64,000 bases of DNA from Clostridium ljungdahlii DSM 13528 (GTDB taxonomy: Bacteria; Bacillota; Clostridia; Clostridiales; Clostridiaceae), in contig NC_014328.1 in NCBI RefSeq assembly GCF_000143685.1, positions 3,100,001-3,164,000 on the forward strand, in the 5' to 3' direction. Made by a program: the position numbers and the translations under genes. The notes under the pieces are model-generated. The model was not told where the DNA came from. It did not search any database and saw only the letters and a program-made list of their open reading frames with translations. Of this stretch, positions 32,460 to 41,833 are shown piece by piece. Each line of letters starts with the position of its first letter. The stretch's first letter is position 1.

Positions 32460-33485
32460 ATGAACTTAAATAAACTTATTAAACTTATTCCAAAAACAGA
32501 TCTCCATTGTCATTTAGATGGCAGTATACGACCTGAAACCATTTTGGATATTGCAAAAAAAGAACATATTTCTACTATAAATGATGATTTAAGTAGCTTT
32601 CAGAAAGAAGTTAAAGTATTAGGAAAATGTAATTCCTTAAAAGAATATTTGAATAAGTTCTATCTACCTATAAAAATAATGCAGAAAAAAGAATATATAT
32701 ATAGAGTTACTCTAGAATTATTAGAAGATGCGTTAAAAGAAAATATAAAGTATATTGAAATAAGGTTTGCTCCTTTAAACCATTTAGATGGTGGATTAAC
32801 TTTAGATGAAGTTATAGAAACTGTGCTTTCTGCTATGGATTATGGAAGAAGTAACCTAAACATCATGTCAAATTTAATTATATGTGCTTTAAGACATGAA
32901 CCTGTAGAAAAAGCCCTAAAACTTATCCATTCAGCCAAAAAATATGCAGGTAAAGGAGTAGTTGCTCTGGATTTAGCAGGAAATGAAGCAGACTTCCCAC
33001 CTGAAATACACAAAAAGCCTTTTGATTTAGCTAAGGACTATAATATTCACCGTACGGTACATGCTGGTGAAACGGGTATAGTAGAAAATATAATGAAATC
33101 TATAAAATTATTGCATGCTGAAAGAATAGGCCATGGAACTTATGCCTATAAAGATAAAAATACCCTCGTATATCTGGCAAAAAATAAAATTCCATTAGAA
33201 ATGTGTATAACTAGTAATGTAAATACTTCTGCTGTAAATTCTTACGAAGAACATCCTATAAAAAAATACTTGGACTATGGACTTGCTGTAACAGTAAATA
33301 CAGATAATACAACTGTATCAAATACTACTATAACTAAGGAACTCGAATGTCTCGTAAAATATCAAAATTTTGATATTGAAGATATTAAAAAAGTTACGGA
33401 AAACGGAATAAACTTTTCGTTTGCCAGCGCAGAGGATAAATTAAAATTACATGCTGAATATTCCTCATTTATAAATAACCTATAG
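32460..33485 (+). CDS. add: Adenosine deaminase
   Basis: This 341-residue TIM-barrel metal hydrolase has the metal-binding HCHLDGS near residue 14, VHAGE near residue 200, the catalytic His in RIGHGTYAY and Asp in TVNTDNT near residue 280. It converts adenosine (and deoxyadenosine) to inosine. The start is ATG 32460, six bases after GGAGG; the frame extends upstream to 32439 but that would contain the ribosome site. It is monocistronic on the plus strand, followed by a palindromic 210-bp element. Confidence 0.92.
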   Translation: MNLNKLIKLIPKTDLHCHLDGSIRPETILDIAKKEHISTINDDLSSFQKEVKVLGKCNSLKEYLNKFYLPIKIMQKKEYIYRVTLELLEDALKENIKYIEIRFAPLNHLDGGLTLDEVIETVLSAMDYGRSNLNIMSNLIICALRHEPVEKALKLIHSAKKYAGKGVVALDLAGNEADFPPEIHKKPFDLAKDYNIHRTVHAGETGIVENIMKSIKLLHAERIGHGTYAYKDKNTLVYLAKNKIPLEMCITSNVNTSAVNSYEEHPIKKYLDYGLAVTVNTDNTTVSNTTITKELECLVKYQNFDIEDIKKVTENGINFSFASAEDKLKLHAEYSSFINNL

Positions 33486-33505
33486 AGTCTCTAATCAAAA
33501 AAATC

Positions 33506-33715
33506 AACTTATACATAAAATGTAATGACAAAATTGAAAGCACATTTGAAAACTTTTCAATAAATTTTAGCGAGGTATTTTAGAAAATATTAGGAACTTA
33601 GATATGTTTGAAGTATGAGTTTAGCTAAGCTTCTTAGATTTTCAAAATGCCGAGCTTTAGACTTATTAAAGTTTTTAACGTGATGAAATTTGTCATTACA
33701 TGATTCGTATAAGTT
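33506..33715. repeat. 210-bp palindromic element (MITE-like)
   Basis: The ends AACTTATAC...ATGTAATGACA (33506-33530) and TGTCATTACAT...GTATAAGTT (33691-33715) are inverted repeats matching at 21 of 25 positions. Inner segments also pair (for example GGTATTTTAGAAAAT with ATTTTCAAAATGCC), so the whole element can fold into one long imperfect hairpin. It has no reading frame of interest. It may be a non-autonomous transposon or a strong bidirectional hairpin between add and the siaD gene. Confidence 0.6.
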
Positions 33716-33757
33716 AACTTTCAAGCTAGAAACCCCATATGGATCTCAATTTTAAGT

Positions 33758-34501
33758 TTAGCCTAATTTCTTACATTTTTGTTTATTTTCATACATTTTT
33801 GCATCTGCCCTTTGTATAATTTCATCAATACTTAAACTATTACCATAATCCACTTGGAATATCCCATAACTAAATGAAACAGAATAAGGCTTCAGCTTCT
33901 TTTCATTTTCTGAATTTATGTCAAAATTAATTCTTTCTATAGCTTTTTCTACATTTTCCTTTTTGCTATTTGAAAAAATAATTAAAAATTCATCTCCTCC
34001 TAATCTACATAAAATATCATTACTTCTTATAACTTTTTTTATAAATCTACAAACCATTACTAGAAGTTCATCGCCTTCGAAGTGTCCAAAATTATCATTT
34101 ACATATTTCAATCCATTTACATCTATATAACATATAGAAAAGAAACTCTTATTTCTCTTTATAGCATTCAATTCAGTATCTAAAAATGCTAATCCCATAC
34201 CTCTATTATAGCATCCTGTAAGTGAATCTATAGCTGCAAAATATTTTAGTTTTTCTTCTGCTCTTATTCTATCTTCAATTTCCTTTTTCAAATCACCTTG
34301 AATTCTATGAAGGTATTCTTGTTGACCATCACTAATTTTTATTATCTTTTCCACATCTCTTATGAGTTTATCAAACTGTTCAGTAAGAATAGTAAAACTT
34401 TTCAATAAAGTTTTTTTATCACACTTTTCACCTTTAATTAATTCTCGAGCTTCTTTAATCAATGCTTTTTCAGCTTCGAAAAAATCAGAATCACCTGGCA
34501 T
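33758..34501 (-). CDS. siaD: Diguanylate cyclase, SiaD-like
   Basis: A 247-residue soluble protein with an N-terminal helical/coiled-coil region (about residues 1-85) and a GGDEF domain. The active-site RLGGDEFLIIF is intact, and RSND five residues before GGDEF is a product-inhibition I-site. It should make cyclic di-GMP. It is the last gene of a siaB-siaC-siaA-siaD operon, 22 bases after siaA, with GGGGGGAAAG before the ATG. In Pseudomonas aeruginosa SiaC binds and activates SiaD; the helical N-terminus here would be the contact region by analogy. Confidence 0.88.
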   Translation of the reverse strand: MPGDSDFFEAEKALIKEARELIKGEKCDKKTLLKSFTILTEQFDKLIRDVEKIIKISDGQQEYLHRIQGDLKKEIEDRIRAEEKLKYFAAIDSLTGCYNRGMGLAFLDTELNAIKRNKSFFSICYIDVNGLKYVNDNFGHFEGDELLVMVCRFIKKVIRSNDILCRLGGDEFLIIFSNSKKENVEKAIERINFDINSENEKKLKPYSVSFSYGIFQVDYGNSLSIDEIIQRADAKMYENKQKCKKLG

Positions 34502-34523
34502 TACTTTCCCCCCACATCTATAG

Positions 34524-36365
34524 TTATTTTAATTTAAATGCAAAAACAGTAATATCATCTCTCTGTTCCTTGTTTCCCATGTAATTCTGCAATACTGTTT
34601 CAAATTCAATTTTCATTGAACCCAAATCTTGAGCTTCACATTTTTGTATCATATTATACAAACGTTTCTTTCCAAAAGGATAGTTTTTTGATCCTCCATT
34701 TTGGTGGATAAAACCATCTGTACTAACAATAAGTATATCTCCTTCCTCAGCTGATATAACTTCACTGCATAGAGATTGATTTAATTCTATATAATCATAT
34801 CCAACTCCTCTAGTTTGAGGTTTCACAATTTTTACTTCTTTACCACGCTTAATATATAAATCCAAATTAGCACCACAATACATCACATTAGATTTTTTAT
34901 CTATACAAAATAATGCTATATCCAGCCCATCATCTATACTTTGAGGATTAGAACTTTTATTTAAAGTTTCCTTAAGCCTTACATGAAGTTCTTTTAAAAT
35001 TGTACTAGGATCATCACTATTTATAGTAGTTACTATATCATGTAATATTGCATTTACAGTCATAGTCATAAGTGCACCTGGAACACCATGGCCTGTACAA
35101 TCCCCTACTGCTAATATAATCATATCTTTAATTTCTCTTAGCCAGAAAAAGTCTCCTCCAACTATATCCCTAGGTTTCCAAATCACAAAACTATCCATAA
35201 AAACTTTTTTCATTTCCTTATCTAAAGGCAAGATAGACTCCTGCAGTCTTTTAGCATATTCAATGCTATCTTTTATTTTTTCGTTAGACTCCTGAAGCTC
35301 TCGGGTCCTCACACTGACCTTATTTTCAAGTTCCTCATTAATCATCATAGCCTGTTTATATGGATTGGCGATTTTTTTAGAAATAAAGTAATATAAAAGC
35401 ATAAAAAATAACAAAACTAAGATTACAGTTATTACAGTATTAATTTTTAGCGAGTTAATAAGAGAAATGCTTTCTTTTCTCGGAATTTCATAAAATAGAG
35501 TCCAATCAGTTGAGTTTAACTTACAGTAAGCATAGTCCATAATTTCATCATTAGAATCATAATATTGTGCTACTTTAACATTTAGAGGTCGATTTTGAAT
35601 CTGCTTAACAACATCTTTTGGTAAAAACTCTTCAACTTTTTTTCCTACATCTTCTCTTTTATCAGACAGTTTAATTACACCTTTTTCATCTACCATCCAA
35701 AGGTTGCTTTTTTTACCTACTTTAAATTCTTTAAATTCCTTTGTTATGTTGTTGAGACTTAAAGCAACACCTGTTATACCAACAGGGTTTTCTACACTTC
35801 CCATAATTGTATTTACAAAAAGAAAAGTATCATCCATTACACGATCATAATTTACATTAAAACTCATTTGCTTTTTAGATTTAAGAGTTTCAAAAAACCA
35901 TCTGTCCTCAGGATTGTTTTCCGATAACACTATAAAATTTTTATCGTTTTTATTTAAACTTTGCCTAAAATAATAATTTTTTGTTTTTACTCCTGCTATA
36001 AAAAAATAATTGTAATCATAGGAAGTTGCAATACTTTCCAAATTACTTAGAACCAATTTTCCAACCTTTTGATCCTTTTCTTCTCCATTTACCCACTCTA
36101 CATTCAAGGGATCTCTTGCAAAAATATAAGAAGTTTCAACAGCTCTGCTAATACGTCCATCTATCTTAGATGCCATTGATTTTACCATAAAAACAATATC
36201 TTGAGACTTAGCTTTAGCTATAAGAGAATTTTTTATATTTATATATCCTAAAAAGGCTGTAGCAATTACTGCAAAAGATATAATTATACCAGATATAAAA
36301 ATTATTCTAAAAATATTTTTTATATAAGATCGGCTAAATTCTTTAGGTGACTCTTTTTTCTTCAT
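34524..36365 (-). CDS. siaA: Membrane PP2C phosphatase with dCache sensor, SiaA-like
   Basis: This 613-residue protein has a first membrane helix (about 17-40), an extracytoplasmic dCache-type sensor domain (about 45-295), a second membrane helix (about 305-328), a coiled coil (VSVRTRELQESNEKIKDS) and a C-terminal SpoIIE/RsbU PP2C phosphatase. The metal-binding residues are seen in IVGGDFFWLRE, AVGDCTGHGVPGALM and IVSTDGF. By homology with SiaA it dephosphorylates SiaC when a ligand binds, turning on the cyclase. It begins 3 bases after the siaC stop codon. The ligand is unknown. Without the neighbours it could be an RsbU-type sigma-factor phosphatase. Confidence 0.88.
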   Translation of the reverse strand: MKKKESPKEFSRSYIKNIFRIIFISGIIISFAVIATAFLGYINIKNSLIAKAKSQDIVFMVKSMASKIDGRISRAVETSYIFARDPLNVEWVNGEEKDQKVGKLVLSNLESIATSYDYNYFFIAGVKTKNYYFRQSLNKNDKNFIVLSENNPEDRWFFETLKSKKQMSFNVNYDRVMDDTFLFVNTIMGSVENPVGITGVALSLNNITKEFKEFKVGKKSNLWMVDEKGVIKLSDKREDVGKKVEEFLPKDVVKQIQNRPLNVKVAQYYDSNDEIMDYAYCKLNSTDWTLFYEIPRKESISLINSLKINTVITVILVLLFFMLLYYFISKKIANPYKQAMMINEELENKVSVRTRELQESNEKIKDSIEYAKRLQESILPLDKEMKKVFMDSFVIWKPRDIVGGDFFWLREIKDMIILAVGDCTGHGVPGALMTMTVNAILHDIVTTINSDDPSTILKELHVRLKETLNKSSNPQSIDDGLDIALFCIDKKSNVMYCGANLDLYIKRGKEVKIVKPQTRGVGYDYIELNQSLCSEVISAEEGDILIVSTDGFIHQNGGSKNYPFGKKRLYNMIQKCEAQDLGSMKIEFETVLQNYMGNKEQRDDITVFAFKLK

Positions 36366-36368
36366 TTC

Positions 36369-36752
36369 TTATTCCTCATCATTAATTGCAATAAAGTTAA
36401 AAGGAATATCTATATCCATTTTAAAGTCTTGTCCCATGTCATAATCAAAACCATTATCTTCATCATAATACCAGTTTGTAATAATTTCTTTTCCATTTTT
36501 ATAATTAGTATTGAGCTTATCAAACAATATAATTAAGCACTTTATACTGCTAGTATTGATATATGAAAGCTGAAAATTTACAGTTAACTTTTGAAAATTA
36601 ATAAAATATTCATCTATTAATTTATAAATGGGTTCATAAAAGCTATAGGCATTCTCTGGATAAGACTCTCCTTTGAAAATCAGTTCATTATATTCTGGAC
36701 TAAACTCTACATAGGGAGTACTTTTGGTACTTTCAACCATAAAATTATTCAT
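36369..36752 (-). CDS. siaC: SiaC-like regulatory phosphoprotein (DUF1987)
   Basis: This 127-residue protein starts with the family pattern STKSTPYVEFSPEYNELIFKGESYPEN and keeps the central FQLSYINTSSIKCLIILFDKL. The Thr/Ser cluster in INTSS corresponds to the phosphorylated Thr68 region of SiaC. In the known pathway SiaB phosphorylates SiaC and SiaA dephosphorylates it; the unphosphorylated form activates the diguanylate cyclase SiaD. The four genes lie together here in the order B-C-A-D. GAGGTG precedes the ATG, 8 bases after siaB. Confidence 0.87.
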   Translation of the reverse strand: MNNFMVESTKSTPYVEFSPEYNELIFKGESYPENAYSFYEPIYKLIDEYFINFQKLTVNFQLSYINTSSIKCLIILFDKLNTNYKNGKEIITNWYYDEDNGFDYDMGQDFKMDIDIPFNFIAINDEE

Positions 36753-36760
36753 TTTTCACC

Positions 36761-37306
36761 TCATACCGTAACAGTTAATGTGTAATAAGAGTAACTGTCA
36801 TCTATTCTCTCAAAGTTATATTCAACTTTTTTAGTGGCTTTTCTTGCAATTTGAATCAAACCAAGCCCGCACCTTCCCCTATTCATATCGACTTCTCTTC
36901 TTGATACTTCTCTAAAATAATTAGTAAGCTCTTCATCATTCATAGATATTATTTTATCTAGCTTTTCTTTCAAACTTGAAATATCTGTGTTTAATATAGT
37001 ATTACCTGAGTTTACACAATATCCTGAATCAGTTTTTGAAATAGCTATTACACCAGATCCAACTATAGCCAAAAAATCTTCTGTATTTTCTTTTGATACT
37101 TCATATTGTTTAATATTTTGTGTTTGTTCAACAAAAGTAAAAAAAGCCGAGCTAATCTTCCTCTTTTTAGCTTGCTGAAGCTGCATTCTCTGTTTTAGAG
37201 CTATTCCAAGTTCTTCTATTAGTCCTTGAGAAAATGTTCCTGAAAATATAAATTCAATATTTGATTGTTTTAACTTTTTCTGAAGCATGTATATTGCATT
37301 TTCCAA
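36761..37306 (-). CDS. siaB: SiaB-like protein kinase
   Basis: A protein of about 181 residues of the SiaB kinase family, a GHKL-like fold. The C-terminal glycine-rich segment NRGRCGLGLIQIARKA resembles an ATP lid, and VGSGVIAIS may form the nucleotide pocket. It would phosphorylate SiaC. I favour TTG 37306 as start because AAGGGGAG lies 8 bases upstream; the GTG at 37315 is almost on top of that site. It is the first gene of the operon. A 213-base gap upstream presumably holds the operon promoter; I see no clear consensus there. Confidence 0.82.
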   Translation of the reverse strand: MENAIYMLQKKLKQSNIEFIFSGTFSQGLIEELGIALKQRMQLQQAKKRKISSAFFTFVEQTQNIKQYEVSKENTEDFLAIVGSGVIAISKTDSGYCVNSGNTILNTDISSLKEKLDKIISMNDEELTNYFREVSRREVDMNRGRCGLGLIQIARKATKKVEYNFERIDDSYSYYTLTVTV

Positions 37307-37528
37307 TACGCCCACTCCCCTTAATTAATAATTTAAATTGCTTACCCTATAGCCTTAAATCTACACTATTCTTTAATGACTTAATTTCTAAGTAATATTT
37401 TCTTTACGGAAAATCAAATCAGAAAAATTTTTTAATTTATTATATCATACTTTGTCATAAACCTATATAAGTATTTCTCATAATACTATGGTTCTTTAAG
37501 CACTTAAATGTAGACCAAATACTAAAAC

Positions 37529-38701
37529 TTATATATAATCTTCCATTTTTTCAGTTTCAAGTTTAAGACCATTTACCACCATATCATCTTTTAATTCTAT
37601 GAGTAGGCACTTTCTACCACTTTTATTTACTACCTGTTTTACACTTCCTAAGTCGTGAGGATTTATAGTTATACTTGTATCTTCATTTTCTATCTTTATA
37701 GATTTACTTTTAAAATCAGGAATTATATTTCTAACTTTAAATTCATAGTCTCCCCCACATACTTCCTCAAATGCGCTTTTTACAACTTGTGGATTTTCTA
37801 TACCGCTTTCTCCAAGCACTTCCGTCACTTGTTTCATATCTAAAGTAGTTTCTTCCTCATCCTCTTCTTCTTCACTTAGTTTTTCATTCATTTTTTCATA
37901 TATTTCCTGCATGGTATCGGAATTTATTTTGCCTCCTGCTGCCGTACCTAATATAGCATTAAAACTTTCTTTTTCTTCTACCGCTGTAGGCTTTATAGTA
38001 CAATTTAATACTTTTTGTACAAAAGCACTGTTTATTTGTTTTGCCTTTTGAGAATAATATATAACTTTATTTACATCTACATACTGGGAAGAAAAACTTG
38101 GAAACATAAATCCATCTAGCGGTGAATTTAAATTTATAACCATATCCAGTGCAGAATTTGGTTTAAATCTCATTTCAGCATAATCAAATTTTAGTACCTT
38201 TTTGGGAATCTCCACCTTATTTACACTACACAATATAAATTCTATAGCATGTACATATTCCTCTGGAGAATCCTCGTTTCCCTTTTTCTTATCTGCATTA
38301 TAATATTCTGCTTTTATAAAATTTATAACTACATCTGTATCATAAGTGTAATTTTTAGAAACTTTATCTACTATTTTATCTCCAAATTCAGCTATACTTT
38401 GTCCAGAATTTAGCGCTTGATATAATATATTTTGAGTGTGCTCACCATCTTCATCGCCGCTGCTTTCTTTAAAGTCCAACTCAAATATTTTAGAATCCAG
38501 AGTTCCCGTAAGCACTTTTTTAAAGTTATTCAAATACAACTCTCTTTTTTCCACTTCCATCATCTCAAAATGTTCCAGTTCCCTAGTTATTATTTCTCCA
38601 TTATCCTTTTTTAAATACACACTGTATACCTCTTTAATAGGAAGTACATAACTTCCTAGTTTAAACTCTTTCCTTATACTTGCCAAATCCTTTTTATTCA
38701 T
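37529..38701 (-). CDS. DUF4317 family protein
   Basis: This 390-residue soluble protein begins MNKKDLASIRKEFKLGSYVL, the usual start of the DUF4317 family found in Firmicutes. The middle has a conserved AEMRFKPNSALDMVINLNSPLDGFMFPSF, and an acidic stretch (KLSEEEEDEEETTLDMKQ) lies near residue 275. No membrane segment, signal peptide or catalytic motif is evident. The function of the family is unknown to me. A GGAGAG site precedes the ATG. It stands 213 bases upstream of the sia operon on the same strand and seems independent. Confidence 0.8.
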   Translation of the reverse strand: MNKKDLASIRKEFKLGSYVLPIKEVYSVYLKKDNGEIITRELEHFEMMEVEKRELYLNNFKKVLTGTLDSKIFELDFKESSGDEDGEHTQNILYQALNSGQSIAEFGDKIVDKVSKNYTYDTDVVINFIKAEYYNADKKKGNEDSPEEYVHAIEFILCSVNKVEIPKKVLKFDYAEMRFKPNSALDMVINLNSPLDGFMFPSFSSQYVDVNKVIYYSQKAKQINSAFVQKVLNCTIKPTAVEEKESFNAILGTAAGGKINSDTMQEIYEKMNEKLSEEEEDEEETTLDMKQVTEVLGESGIENPQVVKSAFEEVCGGDYEFKVRNIIPDFKSKSIKIENEDTSITINPHDLGSVKQVVNKSGRKCLLIELKDDMVVNGLKLETEKMEDYI

Positions 38702-38836
38702 ACTTATCTCTCCAATTCATTAAAAATTCACTTTGAATTATTACAAGTTATATTTTATCACAATTTTTAATGGTATAAATTTAAGATTTTTGATACAATG
38801 AGTATACAAAATATAATTTTAAGAGAGGTTTTTTAT

Positions 38837-39178
38837 ATGGATTTTTTAAAAATAAGTGATATAGCCTACCAGGAATTCAAAAAATTTTTAGATGAGAATA
38901 ACGCAACTTCTGGTGCAATAAGAATATATTTGGCTGGCATGACCTGCCATGGACCATCTTTTAACATATCTGTAGATGAAAAAAAAGATCATGATTTGAT
39001 TCAAAAAGTAAAAGACATAACTTTTATCGTAGATAGTGATCTGTTTGTACAATTTAGCGGTTTTATATTGCTGTGTGGAAGTGAAAATGGACTTGGAGGA
39101 TTTACTTTAGAGCCTGTATTCAAGCCCCAGACTTCTAATTGCAGCAGCTGTGACAGCTGTCATGGATGCGAAGAATAA
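38837..39178 (+). CDS. HesB/IscA-like protein with Cys-rich tail
   Basis: A 113-residue protein resembling the HesB-like family of clostridia: AIRIYLAGMTCHGPSF, then FSGFILLCGSENGLGGFTLEP, and a tail with CSSCDSCHGC. Family members are A-type Fe-S carrier relatives, and some relatives have selenocysteine at Cys positions, but here all are TGC/TGT Cys codons. The start is ATG 38837 with AAGAGAGG upstream; an in-frame ATG at 38798 has no ribosome site. Its proximity to iscS (opposite strand) fits a role in Fe-S or sulfur handling, by inference. Confidence 0.78.
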   Translation: MDFLKISDIAYQEFKKFLDENNATSGAIRIYLAGMTCHGPSFNISVDEKKDHDLIQKVKDITFIVDSDLFVQFSGFILLCGSENGLGGFTLEPVFKPQTSNCSSCDSCHGCEE

Positions 39179-39180
39179 TT

Positions 39181-39230
39181 AAAAAAGGAGGTACAGCCAC
39201 TACAATAGGTAAAGCTGTCCTCCTTTTTTT
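39181..39230. terminator. Bidirectional terminator between hesB-like gene and thiI
   Basis: AAAAAAGGAGG-ACAGC pairs with GCTGT-CCTCCTTTTTTT. T-runs appear on both strands, so it can end both convergent transcripts. Confidence 0.88.
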
Positions 39231-40371
39231 AATTGAAAAGTTCCGTATTTTTAACTGCTTCTTCTACCAAGCTTTCTATATCCAAAACACTTTCAGCCTT
39301 TCTTATTTCGGAAACTCTAGGCCTAGTTTTAGGATGCTTTGGCACAAATATAGTGCAGCAATCTTCATAAGGAAGTATTGAAGTTTCATAAGTACCAATT
39401 TTTCTTGCTTCATCCATTATGTCTACTTTATCCATGGCAATAAGAGGCCTGAAGACTGGTCTATCTGCTACGTCGTTGCTTACAATTAACCCTTCCATGG
39501 TTTGACTTGCCACCTGACCAACACTTTCACCTGTAGTTACCGAATCAACATTGTATTTCTCCGCTAACTTGCAAGCTACTCTCATCATGAATCGTCTCAT
39601 TATTATAGTTAGTTCGTCTTCCCTGCAATTTTTAATTATCTGCATTTGTATTTCTGTAAAAGGTGCTACATAAAGATTTATGCTTCCTGTATACCCCTTT
39701 AATATTCTAGCTAATTCCTTAACTTTTTCCTTAGCTCTTTCACTAGTATAAGGATGGCTGTGGAAGTATACACAATTTAATCTGACTCCCCTTCTAGCCA
39801 TCATATATCCGGCTACCGGGGAATCTATTCCTCCTGAAAGCATAAGCATTGTGCTTCCATTTGTTCCATAAGGCATTCCACCTATGGCTTTTATCCTTTT
39901 CGAATATACATAAGCACTATCTCTTATCTCTATATTTACAAAAAAATCTGGTTTTCTTACATCTACTGTTAAATTTTCATCATTTTTTAAAATATGAGCT
40001 CCAACTTCCCTACTTACCTCCATAGAATTAAGGGGGAATTTCTTATTTGCCCTCTTAGTCACTACTTTAAAAGTAGTTCCTGAATTTTGCTGTATACTTT
40101 TAAGGCATTGTTCCTTTATACTATCCATATCTGGTTCTACTTCATCTACTATACAAATTTCAGCTATTCCAAATACCTTTTTTAATTTTGCAATAGCTTC
40201 ATCCATATCATCACAGCCTATAAACCATCTTCCCTCATCTACCACAAAATCGTATTTGGTTTCTCCAAGAACATTTTTTATATTATCCTTTAACTTCTTC
40301 TCAAATTTGCCTTTATTTAATCCCTTTAAAAATATTTCTGAAGCATATTTTAAAAGTAGCAATTTTCTCAT
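39229..40371 (-). CDS. thiI: tRNA 4-thiouridine synthetase ThiI
   Basis: This 380-residue protein has an N-terminal ferredoxin-like and THUMP RNA-binding region (about residues 1-165) and an adenylation domain with the PP-loop LMLSGGIDSPVAGYMMARRG near residue 180. The C-terminal rhodanese domain of the enterobacterial form is absent, as in Bacillus, so sulfur must come through the partner desulfurase. The gene overlaps the upstream cysteine desulfurase by 4 bases, which supports direct coupling. It makes s4U in tRNA and may also serve thiamine thiazole synthesis. Confidence 0.94.
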   Translation of the reverse strand: MRKLLLLKYASEIFLKGLNKGKFEKKLKDNIKNVLGETKYDFVVDEGRWFIGCDDMDEAIAKLKKVFGIAEICIVDEVEPDMDSIKEQCLKSIQQNSGTTFKVVTKRANKKFPLNSMEVSREVGAHILKNDENLTVDVRKPDFFVNIEIRDSAYVYSKRIKAIGGMPYGTNGSTMLMLSGGIDSPVAGYMMARRGVRLNCVYFHSHPYTSERAKEKVKELARILKGYTGSINLYVAPFTEIQMQIIKNCREDELTIIMRRFMMRVACKLAEKYNVDSVTTGESVGQVASQTMEGLIVSNDVADRPVFRPLIAMDKVDIMDEARKIGTYETSILPYEDCCTIFVPKHPKTRPRVSEIRKAESVLDIESLVEEAVKNTELFN

Positions 40372-41504
40372 TTACCCACACTCCTTAAAAATTTTAAAGA
40401 TTCGTTCAATACATTTAAGGTATAATCAACTTCATCTTTTGAATTATCTTCATCAAAACTAAATCTTATAGTTCCTTTGGTTTCTTCCTTCTTCAATCCC
40501 AGAGCTTTAAGCACATGACTATCTTCATTATTTTTAGCAGAACATGCAGACCCTGTAGATACATATATACCTTTTTCCTCCAACAAGTGTAGTAATACTT
40601 CTCCTCTTACACCTATAAAAGATACACTTAATACATAAGGTGAATAGTCACTTCCATCACTATTTATTTTAATATTGGATATAGCTTTAAGTTTTTCTAT
40701 AAAATAATTTTTTACACATGTTACTTTACTAAAACTTTCTTTTCTATTTTTGTACACTTTCTCCGCCGCTTCTGCAAATCCAACAACAGCTGCTAAATTT
40801 TCAGTGCCCGATCTAAACCCTTTTTCCTGTCCCCCTCCATATATAAGCGGTTCAGGTCTAAGACCTTTTTTTACATAGGCAATACCTATTCCTCTTGGTC
40901 CATGTATTTTGTGTCCACTTGCAGATAACAAATCTATATTGCATTTTTTAACATCAATATCATACTTTCCATAGGCTTGAACTGCATCTACATGGAACTT
41001 TACTCCACTATTTTTTTCTTTTATAATCTTTCCTATAGTTTCTATGTCCTGTACCGTTCCAATTTCATTATTAGTGTGCATTATACTTACTATTCTAGTT
41101 TCTTTATTAATGCTTCTTTTAAGTTCTTCAAGATCTATTTTCCCACTATCATCTACATCTAAATAAATAACCTTTATTCCTTCTCTTTCAAGAGCTTTAC
41201 AGGTATTTAAGACACTGGGGTGTTCTATCTTTGTAGTTATAATTTGCTGCCCAGGTTTTATAAAACCCCTTATTAAAAAGTTATTGCTTTCACTGCCACC
41301 GGAAGTAAATATTATTTCATCTCTACTACAATTTAAGGTATGTGCCACTATATCTCTACTTTCATTCATCTTTAACTCTGCTTTCAATCCTAGAGAATAA
41401 GAAGAAGAGGGATTTCCATAATAATTTTTCATAGTTTCTGCCATTGAATTTATTATTTCATCATAAGGTCTAGTTGTTGCACTGTTGTCAAAATAAACTT
41501 CCAC
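40368..41504 (-). CDS. iscS: Cysteine desulfurase (NifS/IscS family)
   Basis: This 378-residue PLP enzyme begins YFDNSATTRPYDE and has the PLP-binding Lys in SASGHKIHGPRG near residue 200 and the catalytic Cys in STGSACSAKNNEDSHVL near residue 325. It releases sulfur from cysteine as an enzyme persulfide. The 4-base overlap with thiI makes this the dedicated donor for tRNA thiolation, like NifZ with ThiI in Bacillus; a general Fe-S role cannot be excluded. Start: GTG at 41504 with GAGGTG upstream. Confidence 0.92.
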   Translation of the reverse strand: MEVYFDNSATTRPYDEIINSMAETMKNYYGNPSSSYSLGLKAELKMNESRDIVAHTLNCSRDEIIFTSGGSESNNFLIRGFIKPGQQIITTKIEHPSVLNTCKALEREGIKVIYLDVDDSGKIDLEELKRSINKETRIVSIMHTNNEIGTVQDIETIGKIIKEKNSGVKFHVDAVQAYGKYDIDVKKCNIDLLSASGHKIHGPRGIGIAYVKKGLRPEPLIYGGGQEKGFRSGTENLAAVVGFAEAAEKVYKNRKESFSKVTCVKNYFIEKLKAISNIKINSDGSDYSPYVLSVSFIGVRGEVLLHLLEEKGIYVSTGSACSAKNNEDSHVLKALGLKKEETKGTIRFSFDEDNSKDEVDYTLNVLNESLKFLRSVGK

Positions 41505-41630
41505 TATCTTTCACCTCGTATACATAAAAATAATTAAAATATCATAAAAAGCCAATATAACATATATTATCACACTTATATGCTATAGACAAAATCTATT
41601 TTTACAATTTTCCTGTTATAAACTTATCAA

Positions 41631-41774
41631 GTGATTCTTAGGTTCAGATGGAGTTTGCTTATAAGAATAACTTTCTCAAGCTAAACCTTAGAAGAACTTA
41701 TCCAGGCGCGTAGCAGTGCTTATCACCCATTTTGATAAAAATGGGTGTATTAGCACTGACAGCGATCGGATAAA
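41631..41774 (-). repeat. Structured repeat family, copy Z (divergent)
   Basis: On the minus strand the copy opens TTTATCCGATC, forms an outer stem closed by CCTGGATAA, and carries inner arms CAGTGCT/AGCACTG with an apical hairpin ACCCATTTT/AAAATGGGT. It then continues with TTCTAAG, ACTCCATCTGA and AAGAATC segments shared with copies X and Y. It lies in the gap between iscS and the deacetylase gene, which otherwise holds nothing recognisable. Confidence 0.7.
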
Positions 41775-41833
41775 AAAATTTATAAGAGCACATACTATTA
41801 TAGATAAAAACTAGGAATAGAAGGGACATTTTA

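Noticed and set aside
38837..39178. Selenoprotein among HesB-like proteins
   Set aside because: No in-frame TGA is present; the relevant positions are Cys codons.
41631..41774. T-box or other known riboswitch
   Set aside because: The folded repeat lacks the T-box AGGGTGG-ACCGCG core and recurs at sites not linked to one kind of downstream gene.
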